Source of the DNA: an uncultured Nitrosomonas sp.
Lineage (GTDB): Bacteria > Pseudomonadota > Gammaproteobacteria > Burkholderiales > Nitrosomonadaceae
Direction of reading: 5' to 3'
Assembly: GCA_949281375.1 (NCBI GenBank)
Contig: CASDLT010000010.1
Location: 1 to 64,000 of the forward strand
DNA: 64,000 nt
Shown here: one piece after another, positions 46,414-55,846 of the stretch
How the letters are laid out: the number at the start of each line of letters is the position of its first letter
Numbering within the stretch: the first letter of the stretch is position 1
Notes under the pieces: model-generated
Told to the model about the DNA's origin: nothing
Databases searched by the model: none
The model's input: only the letters and a program-made list of their open reading frames with translations
Position numbers and translations under genes: made by a program

Positions 46414-47910
46414 TTATTCAGATGTAAGTATCTGGTTTTTACCACCTTTTTTAGCACGATACAAAGCTTCATCAGCTCGTTTAAAAATACTTTCAGGTGT
46501 TTCACCGGGTTGAAATTGTGCAACACCCGCACTGAATGTGATCAATAAACGCTTATTCTCATGCAAGAAAAACTTTTTGGTGAGGCTGCGCCTGATTCTT
46601 GACAATACCTGCACGGCTTCGTCCAGCGAAGTTTTTGGCAACAGAATGACGAATTCCTCACCGCCATAGCGTGAAACAACATCCTCCGGCCGTGTCGTTT
46701 CCTTGACTGCGTCCACCAGATAGATCAATGCATCATCGCCTACCGTATGTCCATACGCATCATTGAGCTGTTTGAAATTATCAATGTCCAGCAACGCGTA
46801 ACACAATGGAATCCGATGACGCACCGAACGAGCCGTTTCACGTCCAAACGCCTGGTCAAGTCCGCGCCGGTTCAATACACCGGTGAGATGATCTTCGTGT
46901 ACTTTTTCACCAATCTGCTGCAATTCAATTTCCAGCCGGTTAATCTTGTCCTGTGCCAGATTGACTTCAACCCGGGCAGCCAATAGATCATCGCGATAAT
47001 TGAGGGCATTTTTCTGCATTTGCCTGGTTTCCGTCATGATCTCGCCTAGCAACTGATTAAGCCCGTTGATATCCTCGGTTTTGCTGATCTTTTCGGCATA
47101 GGATTCGAGTTTCTCGTGATACCCACCGGCTGTGTCGGACAATTCCTCTATATTGGCGATAATGAAAGTAACCATCTGCTTGAGCGTTTTTTTGGCCTGG
47201 CTTAAGTTCTGGCCAATTAAATCCTGGCGTTCCGCAAGTTCTTTCAGATTCTGCTCTGCCTGCTCGATCACGGACAAATCCAAAGGACGGGAGATCGTTT
47301 GCCGGAGTTTACTGAACTGCACTCCAATCCATTGATCCTCCGATAGCAATCCTCCCGTGCTATCCATCAGCATATTCAAAAGTTTCAGCAATCCTTCCTC
47401 CAATTGCATATCTGACGCTAGAGAGATGTCGGGCGTTTTTGCATCCTGGCGGGATTTTTTTGACGGAGATTCCTTCACGGGCTGATCTTCCCGCAACTTC
47501 TCTGAAACCTGGGGTGGCACTACCGCCGAGCTTGCCCATGAATCAACCAACCCCCTGAGTTTGTGATGCAACTGATTGGAGTCTTTGAAAAATTTAGTAA
47601 GCACCCGGTTAATCCCCTCGCGCTTTTGGGCAATGGTCAACGTGCTGTGTTTGGTCTCGAGCTGTTTTAGGAGAATTCTCAACGTTTCTCCCCAGTGGAT
47701 TGAATTCACCGAACTATCATCTTGAGACTTGGGCTGCTCCATCGACGGCGATGCAGCCAGATTCAGCTTCGTGCTGGCGCCTCCGGAAATTTCATCATAA
47801 ATCTTGAGGTAGTTATCGGGCGTTGGAGGAATCTTCAGTAAAGCCAGTCGCCGCAGTGTTTCCCGTGCAAAAACCGTTGGATTGGAGTGACTAATCTGGT
47901 TCATAAACAT
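46414..47910 (-). CDS. Diguanylate cyclase with long N-terminal helical region
   Basis: A 498-aa cytosolic protein. An N-terminal region of ~330 residues, partly coiled coil, has no domain I recognise. A C-terminal GGDEF domain follows with SRYGGEEFVILL and an I-site RPED five residues earlier. It should make cyclic-di-GMP with product feedback. The ATG overlaps the stop of the response regulator as TAATG, implying coupled translation with it. It shares the helix linker and cyclase domain with the 266-aa gene downstream. Confidence 0.9.
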   Translation of the reverse strand: MFMNQISHSNPTVFARETLRRLALLKIPPTPDNYLKIYDEISGGASTKLNLAASPSMEQPKSQDDSSVNSIHWGETLRILLKQLETKHSTLTIAQKREGINRVLTKFFKDSNQLHHKLRGLVDSWASSAVVPPQVSEKLREDQPVKESPSKKSRQDAKTPDISLASDMQLEEGLLKLLNMLMDSTGGLLSEDQWIGVQFSKLRQTISRPLDLSVIEQAEQNLKELAERQDLIGQNLSQAKKTLKQMVTFIIANIEELSDTAGGYHEKLESYAEKISKTEDINGLNQLLGEIMTETRQMQKNALNYRDDLLAARVEVNLAQDKINRLEIELQQIGEKVHEDHLTGVLNRRGLDQAFGRETARSVRHRIPLCYALLDIDNFKQLNDAYGHTVGDDALIYLVDAVKETTRPEDVVSRYGGEEFVILLPKTSLDEAVQVLSRIRRSLTKKFFLHENKRLLITFSAGVAQFQPGETPESIFKRADEALYRAKKGGKNQILTSE

Positions 47911-48548
47911 TAATCAACGAGCTTGTTTTTGATGGCATAGCGAATTAATTCCGAATTATTTGTCAACTTGAGTTTTTCGAGCAAGCGCGCCCGGTAAACA
48001 CTCACTGTTTTGGGACTCAAAAACATCTCTGCCGAAATTTCAGACAAAGTTTTTCCTGCAGCAATGAAACATAAGGTTTGATACTCACGATCGGACAAGG
48101 TGGCGTGAAGTGGTTTATCTGCGTCAATGTTGATTGTGTTGGCCAGTTCCTGGGCAACGGCCGGGCTTACGTATTTGTCGCCGCCCGATACCTGGCGAAT
48201 TGCAATAACAAGCTGTGCTGGCGCACTCTGCTTGTTGAGATACCCGGCAGCCCCTGCTTTTAACGCGCGAATGGCGAATTCATGTTCGTTGTGCATACTG
48301 AGCATCAGCACGGCAAGATGCGGCCGGTCCTTTTTTATCTGTTTCAATATTTCGATGCCATTTCGATCCGGTAAGGAAATATCCAGCAACATGACGTCGA
48401 AATCCTGCTGACGCGCGATTTTGACGGCCTGAAATCCCGTTTCCGCCTCGCCGGTTACCTTGATGTCGTCCGTTTCGCTGAGTATTTGCTTCAGGCCCTG
48501 GCGCACAATTGCGTGATCATCGGCGATCATTACATTGATCATGCCCAT
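47910..48548 (-). CDS. NarL/UvrY-type response regulator
   Basis: A 212-aa regulator. The receiver domain has phosphorylatable Asp56 (VMLLDISLPDRNG). A LuxR-type helix-turn-helix follows (LSDREYQTLCFIAAGKTLSEISAEMFLSPKTVSVYRARLLEKL). It is probably phosphorylated by the histidine kinase encoded 7 bp upstream. Its stop overlaps the GGDEF gene start, so kinase, regulator and cyclase form one transcription unit. The targets are unknown. Sequence resembles GacA/UvrY and RcsB relatives. Confidence 0.92.
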   Translation of the reverse strand: MGMINVMIADDHAIVRQGLKQILSETDDIKVTGEAETGFQAVKIARQQDFDVMLLDISLPDRNGIEILKQIKKDRPHLAVLMLSMHNEHEFAIRALKAGAAGYLNKQSAPAQLVIAIRQVSGGDKYVSPAVAQELANTINIDADKPLHATLSDREYQTLCFIAAGKTLSEISAEMFLSPKTVSVYRARLLEKLKLTNNSELIRYAIKNKLVD

Positions 48549-48554
48549 CTCCAG

Positions 48555-50126
48555 CTATTCAAAACCGTGGAACTTTCTTTTTCTCACGCCATACTCAAAT
48601 TCAGGAGAGGGGTGAAACTGGCTTTCTGCATCATCTGACGGCTCGCCCTGCTGCTCGAGAAGGCCGGTTGGGATGAGGATCGTTACTTTAGTGCCTTTCT
48701 CGGAATCACCTGAAATATGAAAATTTCCCTTCAGTTGCTGGCAGCGCTCCCGCATGCCGCGAATGCCGAATGAATTTCTTTTTTCCACATCATTTCCTGT
48801 AATCCCTCGTCCATTATCCGCCACTTCAAGGAGAATCAGATTGTCCAGTTCCACCAGCTTGACCTGAACCCGCGAAGCTTGGGCATGCTTTGAAATATTG
48901 GTGAGTGTTTCCTGAAAAACACGAAAAATGGCAATCGCCAGATCCGAATCCAACGAGACTTCCTCATTGTCACAGGCGACTTTACAGGCAATCCCAGTGC
49001 GGTCACTAAATTCCTTCGCCTGCCACTGAATCGCAGCAACGATGCCGCAATCCAGAATTCCCGGGCGCAGATCCAGTGAAATCCTGCGCGTGCTGTCGAT
49101 CACGCGATCAACCAACGCTTCGACCGATTTCGCTTTTTGTTGATAAAACTCGGGCTTTCGCGTTGAATCCATCAGTGGAAACAATTCACATTTGATGGCC
49201 GTCAGCGTTCCGCCGATATCATCATGAATCTCGCGCGCGATCCGCGCCCGCTCCTGTTCCTTGATTTTCTGCAAATAGGACGACAGCTCTGCCAGTTGTT
49301 CCCGGGATTGGGCAATTTCGCGCTCAGCCAGTTTATTGCGCGTGATATTGATCATGATGCCATCCCAGATGGTGACATTTTCAGCCACCCTTCTCGGCGT
49401 TGCTCTGAGGCTGATCCACTTGATGTCGCTGTCGCCCTTCACCTGTATGCACCCTTCCCAGTTCCATGTCGAAAGCTGTTCGGCGGACGTTGTCATGAGC
49501 TGATGATAAGACTTCCGATCGTCCGGCAGGATCAATTCAGGAAACAACGTCGGATTATTCATCAGTTTCTGCGGCGATAATCCCAGCAAGGTTTCGCTGG
49601 CGTCGCTGACATACGGAAAGCTCGTCTGATGGTTTGCCAGCAGGATGAACTGGAAGACAACTCCGGGCAGATTCGAAGTGATGGCTTGAAAAAGCGTTTC
49701 GCTTTTCTGGAGGGCAAGTTGCGTACTGATGAATCGCTGATAATTTTCGACTTCGTGCAGGCTGCGCCGGATTGCCGGCGCCAGCCGGGCGAGATTTTCC
49801 TTTGTCATGAAATCATAAGCGCCGGATGCCATAATATGCGCAGCCGCCTCTTCGCCGGCATGGCTCGAAACGACGATGACGGGAACATCCAGATTGTGCT
49901 CTCGAATGGCCTGCAATACATGCTGCGCCGTGAGCTGCGGCAGATCGTAATCCGACAGAATAATGTCCCAGTTGCGCGTTGCCAGTGCATCTCCCAACGC
50001 GGTGTCTGTCGCAACGCGCAGACTGTCCACCTGAAATCCGCCTTGTATCAGCGCCTGCAATACCCGTTTGGCATCCTCATCAGAACGCTCAACCATCAAT
50101 ATTTTCAGTTTCTCTTCATTGACCAT
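48555..50126 (-). CDS. Histidine kinase: receiver, PAS, HisKA_3 and HATPase
   Basis: A 523-aa cytosolic sensor kinase without membrane segments. An N-terminal receiver domain (Asp59 in ILSDYDLPQL) is followed by a PAS domain (~150-275). A NarX/DegS-type dimerisation domain comes next, with the phosphorylation site EIHDDIGGTL, and an ATPase domain with DNGRGI and GIRGMRER. The signal is unknown, and the PAS may sense redox or a ligand. AAGGGG precedes the ATG. It transcribes leftward into its regulator. A five-fold 10-bp repeat lies just upstream of its start. Confidence 0.93.
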   Translation of the reverse strand: MVNEEKLKILMVERSDEDAKRVLQALIQGGFQVDSLRVATDTALGDALATRNWDIILSDYDLPQLTAQHVLQAIREHNLDVPVIVVSSHAGEEAAAHIMASGAYDFMTKENLARLAPAIRRSLHEVENYQRFISTQLALQKSETLFQAITSNLPGVVFQFILLANHQTSFPYVSDASETLLGLSPQKLMNNPTLFPELILPDDRKSYHQLMTTSAEQLSTWNWEGCIQVKGDSDIKWISLRATPRRVAENVTIWDGIMINITRNKLAEREIAQSREQLAELSSYLQKIKEQERARIAREIHDDIGGTLTAIKCELFPLMDSTRKPEFYQQKAKSVEALVDRVIDSTRRISLDLRPGILDCGIVAAIQWQAKEFSDRTGIACKVACDNEEVSLDSDLAIAIFRVFQETLTNISKHAQASRVQVKLVELDNLILLEVADNGRGITGNDVEKRNSFGIRGMRERCQQLKGNFHISGDSEKGTKVTILIPTGLLEQQGEPSDDAESQFHPSPEFEYGVRKRKFHGFE

Positions 50127-50150
50127 CTCAGCCCCTTACAGGTTGAAGCC

Positions 50151-50210
50151 GATACACAACCGAACAAAACCGAACACAAACGAATGAAATCGAACAAGAA
50201 CGAACTGATT
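50151..50210. repeat. Five-fold 10-bp phased direct repeat
   Basis: CGAAC or CGAAT occurs at 50161, 50171, 50181, 50191 and 50201, spaced exactly 10 bp, giving repeats such as cgaacaaaac. It lies between the kinase start (50126) and the fliC promoter region. One-turn spacing puts each copy on the same DNA face, as binding sites often are. Confidence 0.7.
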
Positions 50211-50350
50211 CCGGTTCATTGACCCGCCGAAAAAATGAGCCGGATCAGCAACGCATTTTACAAGATAATATCATGAAAACGAAACAAATTTTTACATTTA
50301 CCCGCAACCACGGACAACCGGTTTCCCTTATGGCAGGAAACAGCAAACCC

Positions 50351-50377
50351 TAAACTTTTAAAAATGAAATCCGATAA
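50351..50377 (+). promoter_or_regulatory. fliC: Sigma-28 (FliA) promoter of fliC
   Basis: TAAACTTT, 11 bp, TCCGATAA: nearly the full consensus TAAAGTTT-N11-GCCGATAA, with the exact spacing. The fliC ATG is ~100 bp downstream. The rest of the spacer to the kinase holds only the phased repeat. Confidence 0.93.
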
Positions 50378-50477
50378 CTGGAATCAACGGCGGTTACTAA
50401 CCTTCACGGATTGCAAGGGAAACCAACGGAACCGGCAATTATGCCAAACACAAAGTGTATTATAAAGGAGAACCCAA

Positions 50478-51644
50478 ATGCCACAAATCATTAATTCTAA
50501 TATTGCCTCACTGTCAGCACAACGTAATCTGAATACTTCACAAAGTTCACTGAACACTTCACTGGAACGTCTGTCATCCGGTTTGAGGATCAACAGCGCC
50601 AAAGACGATGCAGCCGGTCTGGCCATTTCTGAACGCATGACGTCACAAATCCGAGGACTCAACCAAGCAATTCGAAATGCCAATGACGGCATTTCATTAT
50701 CACAAACGGCAGAAAGCGCGTTGGCTGAAGTCGGCAACAACCTGCAGCGCATGCGTGAACTGGCAGTTCAATCTTCCAACGGCAGCAATACTCAGGAAGA
50801 TCGCGATGCATTGAATGCTGAATTCACCCAGTTGCAAGCCGAGATCCAGCGCGTTGCCGAGCAAACCAAGTTCAATGGCACGAATTTACTGGATGGATCT
50901 TTCGCCGGCGTCGCTTTCCAAATCGGCGCGAATGCGGGAGAAACCATCGATATCTCTAGCATCGCCAATGCACAAACTGCATCGTTAGGAGGCACACTAA
51001 CTCGTTATACCTCAACCGTTAATGCGACAGCCATCACAGGCTTTGCCACAGCCATTTCAGCGGGAGACATCGAAATCGGCGATGGTACTACTCAAGTGGA
51101 TATTGGTGCTATCGCTGGCGCAGCCAATTCACAAGAACGCGCCGGCCAGCTCGTAGAAGCCATCAACCGCGTATCTTCTCAAACTGGCGTTAGTGCATCA
51201 TACGATAAAGTAACCGGCGATGTGACACTAACCAGCGAAGCTGATTTCGAAATTAGTGGTGCTCTTGATGACGCTACTATCGGTGGGTTTGCAAACGCTG
51301 CTACGGGCACACTAACCGCTACAACCACCACTGGTATTAATGGATTAAGCGTATCTGGTTTCGCGGATGCTCAACTGTCTATTGATCAACTGGACAATGC
51401 GCTGAAAGAAATCAATACCAACCGCGCGGATCTGGGTGCGATTCAAAACCGCTTCAGCTCAGTGGTCGCTAACTTGCAGACGACCAGCGAAAACCTGTCC
51501 GCATCGCGCAGCCGCATTCGTGATACCGACTTTGCTTCAGAGACAGCCAGCCTCACTCGTTCGCAAATTCTGCAACAGGCAGGCGTCGCGATGCTCGCCC
51601 AGGCCAATGCATTGCCCAACAATGTATTGTCGCTGTTGAGATAA
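50478..51644 (+). CDS. fliC: Flagellin
   Basis: A 388-aa flagellar filament subunit, exported by the flagellar type III system. The N-terminal D0/D1 region ([38 protein letters not shown]) and C-terminal D1/D0 region ([33 protein letters not shown]) are highly conserved. The central part (~170-300) is a variable, Thr/Ala-rich domain exposed on the filament. AAGGAGA precedes the ATG, and a near-perfect sigma-28 promoter drives it. It is followed by flaG. Confidence 0.98.
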   Translation: MPQIINSNIASLSAQRNLNTSQSSLNTSLERLSSGLRINSAKDDAAGLAISERMTSQIRGLNQAIRNANDGISLSQTAESALAEVGNNLQRMRELAVQSSNGSNTQEDRDALNAEFTQLQAEIQRVAEQTKFNGTNLLDGSFAGVAFQIGANAGETIDISSIANAQTASLGGTLTRYTSTVNATAITGFATAISAGDIEIGDGTTQVDIGAIAGAANSQERAGQLVEAINRVSSQTGVSASYDKVTGDVTLTSEADFEISGALDDATIGGFANAATGTLTATTTTGINGLSVSGFADAQLSIDQLDNALKEINTNRADLGAIQNRFSSVVANLQTTSENLSASRSRIRDTDFASETASLTRSQILQQAGVAMLAQANALPNNVLSLLR

Positions 51645-51696
51645 ACGATTCCCTTCAAGCAGTTTTACAGGTAACACTAACACCCGTCAGCAGTCC

Positions 51697-51751
51697 ATCA
51701 GGCTAAGGCGGAGCGACGAAACAGCGCAGCATGGCCGCTCCGCTACCTGAT
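51697..51751. promoter_or_regulatory. Stem-loop between fliC and flaG
   Basis: GCGGAGCG pairs with CGCTCCGC, extended by ATCAGG/CCTGAT, enclosing a 20-nt loop. No T run follows, so it is not a typical terminator. It may protect or attenuate the fliC message. Confidence 0.55.
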
Positions 51752-51775
51752 CTGCTCAAGAAGGAGGAAATTGAA

Positions 51776-52117
51776 ATGAACATCAACACAGTAGCCGCTG
51801 CCGCTCCCGTTCAATCGGCAGCGCCTGTCGCTCGATCTGGCAGTTTCGAGACGGCTGCCGCTGCTCCGGCGACCGTCAACCCTGACCCTGTCAAACCAGA
51901 TCAGGTCAAGGACGCCGTTCAACAGATCGAGAAATTTACACAGAACATTGCCCAGAATCTGAAATTTTCGGTCGATGAAGATACCGGCAAAACCGTGGTC
52001 AAGATTGTCGATACGCAAACCCAGGAAGTGATCCGCCAGATCCCTTCCGAAGAAGCGATTTCGATTGCCCGCACACTGGACAAGGTACAGGGGTTGCTGC
52101 TCAACGGCAAGGCTTGA
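51776..52117 (+). CDS. flaG: FlaG family protein
   Basis: I chose the ATG at 51776 (113 aa, MNINTVAAAAPVQ) because AAGGAGG lies just before it. The conserved FlaG segment is KFTQNIAQNLKFSVDEDTGKTVV followed by VIRQIPSEEAISIARTLD, and the N-terminal 40 residues are Ala/Pro-rich. FlaG affects filament length or assembly in some bacteria, though its mechanism is unclear. It is between fliC and fliD, as usual. Confidence 0.9.
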   Translation: MNINTVAAAAPVQSAAPVARSGSFETAAAAPATVNPDPVKPDQVKDAVQQIEKFTQNIAQNLKFSVDEDTGKTVVKIVDTQTQEVIRQIPSEEAISIARTLDKVQGLLLNGKA

Positions 52118-52161
52118 CCGGCAGCAATAAACAGAATCACACCCTACAATAGGATAGAACC

Positions 52162-53598
52162 ATGATTTCATCACCGGGAATCGGCTCAGGACTGGATGTC
52201 GACGGCATCATCAACAAGCTGATGGAACTTGAACAGCGGCCATTGACCCAGCTCAATAATAACAAAGCCGAACAGAAAGCCCAGCTTTCTGCATTTGGCA
52301 GCCTGAAAAGCGCGCTATCGACGTTTCAGGATAGCGTTCAGGAGCTGGCAAAGCCTGCTGTGTTCAATGGCTACAAGGCAGCTCTGGCTGATACGACGAT
52401 GGCCACGGTGAGCGCTTCATCGAGTGCGGTGGCAGGTAAGCACGACATTGAAGTGCAATCAACGGCTCAGTCACAAAAAATCAAATCGGAAGCGTTCGCC
52501 AGCACGGACACGACCATAGGCAGTGGAACATTGACGATCGCGTTTGGCACCTATAACGGTGATGGCAGTTTTACCGCCAATACCGAAAAATCGGCCAAAA
52601 CGATCACGATCGACTCTGGCAAATCATCGCTAGCCGATATCCGCGATGCAATCAATGACGCCAATGCCGACGTAACGGCAAGCATCGTCAACGATGGCAG
52701 CGGCAATCGGTTAGTCATTGCCTCCAAGGATAGCGGACTCGCCAATGCGTTAAAAATTACCGTCAATGACGCGGATGGCGATCATACCAATAACGCCGGA
52801 TTATCAAAGCTCGCTTTTGATGCGTCCACCGGTGGCGTGACCAATATGACCGAGACGGTGGCAGCAAAAAACGCCATTCTGGTCATTGACGGCATTACCA
52901 TTCAGAAATCGTCCAATACCATCGACGATGCGCTGGAAGGCGTCACGCTCAATCTGCTGAAGGCCGAACCTGGCACGACCTCGACGTTGACGGTAGAAAA
53001 AGACAACAGCAGTATCGAGGAAGCCCTCAAGTCACTGGTTTCAACTTATAACGACCTCGATAAAACGATCTCCAAACTCTCACGCTACGATAGCGCCAGC
53101 AATCAGGGCTCGATTCTGACAGGTGATTCCACGGTACGCATGGTGCAGTTCCGGGTGAGATCGATGCTAAACGAAAGTCACTCAGCCGGAGGAATCAACT
53201 CGTTGTCGGAACTGGGCATCAGTTTTCAGAAAGACGGTTCGCTAGCGCTGGATAGCACCAAGCTGAGCGAAGTGCTGGCCGATCCGGAAAAAAACATCTC
53301 CACATTTTTCGGGGACATTTCGGGGACTCCTACTTCGACACCTGGGTTCATCACGCAACTGGATCAGTTGGTCGAAGGCATGACCACCAGCGATGGCTTG
53401 ATTGATAGCCGCATGGACGGCATCGACAGCGTTCTCAAGATCATGGACAGGCGGCAGGAATCGCTGGAATATCGCCTGGGAGAGGTTGAAAAACACCTGC
53501 GCGCTCAGTTTACGGCGCTGGATACCATGATTGCCGGTATGACCCAGACCAGCAATTTCCTGCAGCAGCAATTGGCAAGTCTGCCAAGGAACAACTAG
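52162..53598 (+). CDS. fliD: Flagellar filament cap protein (hook-associated protein 2)
   Basis: A 478-aa FliD that caps the filament tip and guides flagellin insertion. The family N-terminus SSPGIGSGLDVDGIINKLME and C-terminal helices (LDTMIAGMTQTSNFLQQQLA) are present. The central part is the usual variable cap domain. Strong neighbours: flaG upstream, fliS 43 bp downstream. Confidence 0.96.
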   Translation: MISSPGIGSGLDVDGIINKLMELEQRPLTQLNNNKAEQKAQLSAFGSLKSALSTFQDSVQELAKPAVFNGYKAALADTTMATVSASSSAVAGKHDIEVQSTAQSQKIKSEAFASTDTTIGSGTLTIAFGTYNGDGSFTANTEKSAKTITIDSGKSSLADIRDAINDANADVTASIVNDGSGNRLVIASKDSGLANALKITVNDADGDHTNNAGLSKLAFDASTGGVTNMTETVAAKNAILVIDGITIQKSSNTIDDALEGVTLNLLKAEPGTTSTLTVEKDNSSIEEALKSLVSTYNDLDKTISKLSRYDSASNQGSILTGDSTVRMVQFRVRSMLNESHSAGGINSLSELGISFQKDGSLALDSTKLSEVLADPEKNISTFFGDISGTPTSTPGFITQLDQLVEGMTTSDGLIDSRMDGIDSVLKIMDRRQESLEYRLGEVEKHLRAQFTALDTMIAGMTQTSNFLQQQLASLPRNN

Positions 53599-53641
53599 AG
53601 CGGCTAGGCCTATTTAATTTCCACGAACAAGGATCTCTCAA

Positions 53642-54070
53642 ATGTACTGCACAGCAAACAGCGCAATCTCGGCCTATCAGCGCGTAGGCGTGGAATCAGG
53701 TGTGGAATCGGCCAATCCGCACAAATTGATCCTAATGCTTTTCGAAGGTGCGCACGAAGCGCTCGCAAAAGCAAAAATTCATCTCCAGCACGGCGAAATC
53801 GAATCCAAAGGACAAATGCTATCCAAAGCGATCATGATCATCGATCATGGTCTGAAAGCAAGTCTGGATATGAATGCCGGAGGTGATCTGGCGATCAAGT
53901 TGCAATCACTTTATGACTACATGTCCCACCGGTTATTCCTGGCAAATATTCAGAATAATCCTGAAATTATTGATGAAGTACATAAATTATTATCTGAATT
54001 ATATGAAGCCTGGAAAAGCATCAAGGAATTTAGCAATACTAAAACGCCAGCAGAAATAACCGCGGTTTAA
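53642..54070 (+). CDS. fliS: Flagellin export chaperone FliS
   Basis: A 142-aa helix-rich chaperone that binds flagellin's C-terminus in the cytosol. The N-terminal YQRVGVESGVESANPHKLILML matches FliS closely. It lies between fliD and fliT on the same strand. Helical length is as usual (~125-145 aa). The C-terminal tail (SNTKTPAEITAV) is short and not conserved. Confidence 0.95.
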   Translation: MYCTANSAISAYQRVGVESGVESANPHKLILMLFEGAHEALAKAKIHLQHGEIESKGQMLSKAIMIIDHGLKASLDMNAGGDLAIKLQSLYDYMSHRLFLANIQNNPEIIDEVHKLLSELYEAWKSIKEFSNTKTPAEITAV

Positions 54071-54121
54071 ACAAAATCAGTTCACTCATAAAAACGACTT
54101 AGGCAAAAACAGGCAAGAAAA

Positions 54122-54457
54122 ATGACTGGAACAGAAATAATTTCAATGTACGACGCTATCCTGGCCATTACTCGCAAGATGCTGATTGCTGCACAAAACA
54201 ATCAATGGGATGAGTTAATATCGCTGGAACAGGAGTGCAGGCAATTGACCCAAGCGCTTACAAAAGAAGAACTGGTGCCTCTTTCCGATCAGGAACTGTT
54301 ACAAAAGAAAATATCCATCATTCGCCAGATACTGGATGATGATGCCCAGATTCGGGCAATTACTGAGCCCTGGATGAGCCGATTGCAGGAAATGCTGAAT
54401 ACCAGCAAGCACACGCGCAATCTACAACACGCCTATCAAACCATCAGCAACAGCTAG
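54122..54457 (+). CDS. fliT: FliT-like flagellar chaperone
   Basis: A 111-aa helical protein right after fliS. In other species FliT escorts FliD and regulates FlhDC. The N-terminus (EIISMYDAILAITRKMLIAAQ) and segment ISLEQECRQLTQAL fit FliT. FliT sequences are poorly conserved, so the call rests on size, helical pattern and order. Confidence 0.8.
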   Translation: MTGTEIISMYDAILAITRKMLIAAQNNQWDELISLEQECRQLTQALTKEELVPLSDQELLQKKISIIRQILDDDAQIRAITEPWMSRLQEMLNTSKHTRNLQHAYQTISNS

Positions 54458-54517
54458 GCATTGCTGATGTATATTTCAACCTAGTTATTTCCGAATGCAT
54501 GAAATGCATAGATTGCC

Positions 54518-55531
54518 GTGATCCCCATCATCACTAAAAATGATTTAATTACTTCGTTAACACAAATCAAATCTGTTACTCCGGTAACAGCCATACCTGA
54601 TTCTCATTCTTCGACCGAATTCGAATTAGATCAAAAATATCAAGCTGTCGTTGAAACACGCCTTCCTAATGGAAATTCCACAGTTCTAGTTGCTGACAAG
54701 CTTCTACAAATGCATCTCCCAGAAAATTTTAAGCCTGGGCATACATTGGAGCTTGTTTTTATTTCCTCTGAGCCTGATCCGAAATTCCTGCTGCTTGACG
54801 AGGCATCGGCAAACATGCAAGAAAAAAATACCACGTTGAGCGCCACAGGCCGGTCACTGGCTTTTTTGATGCAGAATGCGACGAAATCGCCGACAGCAAA
54901 CACCCTTGAGCCGCTCACCAGTCCTGCCCCCATTGTTAACGGAGTAGCTTTAAATAGTGCTGAATTACCCTCTTTATTACAGAAAGCAATTTCTCAAAGT
55001 GGATTATTCTATGAATCTCATCAGGCACAATGGTTGAATGGAGAAAATACCCTGGAAAATCTGCGCCAAGAACCTCAGAGCAAGTTAATGTCCTCAATGG
55101 CAGACATGTCAGCGGTCAGGACAATTGCGGCTTCTTCGCTAACTAACGAGATGCTGCTCAACGCCCAAAGCATTCCTCTGGTAATGCAGCAGTTGGCGGC
55201 TCTGGAAACCAATCACCTGGTCTGGCAAGGAGAAATCTGGAAAAATCAGCCTTTGGAATGGGAAATCCATGAACACCCGGAAGGCAACCAGCATCCGGAC
55301 GCGGATTCTTCCTCTCAGTGGAATACCCAGTTACGTTTGACTATGCCCCGCCTTGGAGATATCACTGCAAAAATTGTGCTGAATTCGCATGGTGTCCATA
55401 TCAGACTAAATGCGGCAGACGTTGAAACGGCCAGTCTACTGAAGAATAATGAATTACTTCTTGCCAAGGATATGCAATTCGCCGGCTTGAATATCCAGTC
55501 ACTAGAGGTTCAACAGGATGCCCCCCAGTGA
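54518..55531 (+). CDS. FliK-like hook-length control domain protein
   Basis: A 337-aa protein with a GTG start and no clear Shine-Dalgarno. An 8-codon frame ending in TGA overlaps this GTG. The N-terminal two-thirds are low in conserved motifs. The C-terminal ~85 residues (LRLTMPRLGDITAKIVLNSHGVHIRLNAADVETASLL...) match the Flg_hook domain of FliK. With the FlhB-like gene that overlaps its end by 14 bp, it forms a second substrate-switch pair. Symbol withheld, since a true fliK is likely elsewhere. Confidence 0.7.
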   Translation: MIPIITKNDLITSLTQIKSVTPVTAIPDSHSSTEFELDQKYQAVVETRLPNGNSTVLVADKLLQMHLPENFKPGHTLELVFISSEPDPKFLLLDEASANMQEKNTTLSATGRSLAFLMQNATKSPTANTLEPLTSPAPIVNGVALNSAELPSLLQKAISQSGLFYESHQAQWLNGENTLENLRQEPQSKLMSSMADMSAVRTIAASSLTNEMLLNAQSIPLVMQQLAALETNHLVWQGEIWKNQPLEWEIHEHPEGNQHPDADSSSQWNTQLRLTMPRLGDITAKIVLNSHGVHIRLNAADVETASLLKNNELLLAKDMQFAGLNIQSLEVQQDAPQ

Positions 55532-55811
55532 ACCGTTTCCAACGGCCGTAGCCCTGGCTTATCGTGAGGGTCAGATTGCGCCTAAGGTTGTTGCAAAAGG
55601 ACGGGGGCTCATCGCCGAGGAAATCATCAAACGCGCAAAGGAAGCCGGCATTTATGTCCACGAATCAAGTGAGCTGGTGTCATTGCTGATGCAAGTCGAT
55701 CTGGATGACCGCATTCCGCCCCAATTGTATGTGGCAGTCGCAGAGCTTTTGGCATGGCTCTATCGTCTGGAACGGGAAGAAGCGAAACCTTCAGTCATGG
55801 AAAAGCTGTAA
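55518..55811 (+). CDS. Stand-alone FlhB C-terminal domain (FhlX/YlqH-like)
   Basis: A 97-aa protein homologous to the cytosolic C-terminal domain of FlhB (PTAVALAYREGQIAPKVVAKG, IYVHESSELVSLLMQVDLDDRIPPQLYVAVAELLAWLY). The NPTH autocleavage motif of FlhB is absent from this short form. Such proteins (B. subtilis YlqH) sit beside a FliK-like gene and are thought to take part in export switching. It overlaps the preceding gene by 14 bp. Confidence 0.85.
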   Translation: MPPSEPFPTAVALAYREGQIAPKVVAKGRGLIAEEIIKRAKEAGIYVHESSELVSLLMQVDLDDRIPPQLYVAVAELLAWLYRLEREEAKPSVMEKL

Positions 55812-55846
55812 CGCAATTGCGGCACATCATCGGGGAGTAATGAATA

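Noticed and set aside
50151-50210. Phased repeat as a CRISPR or variable-number coding repeat
   Set aside because: Units are only 10 bp with no spacers and lie outside coding sequence.
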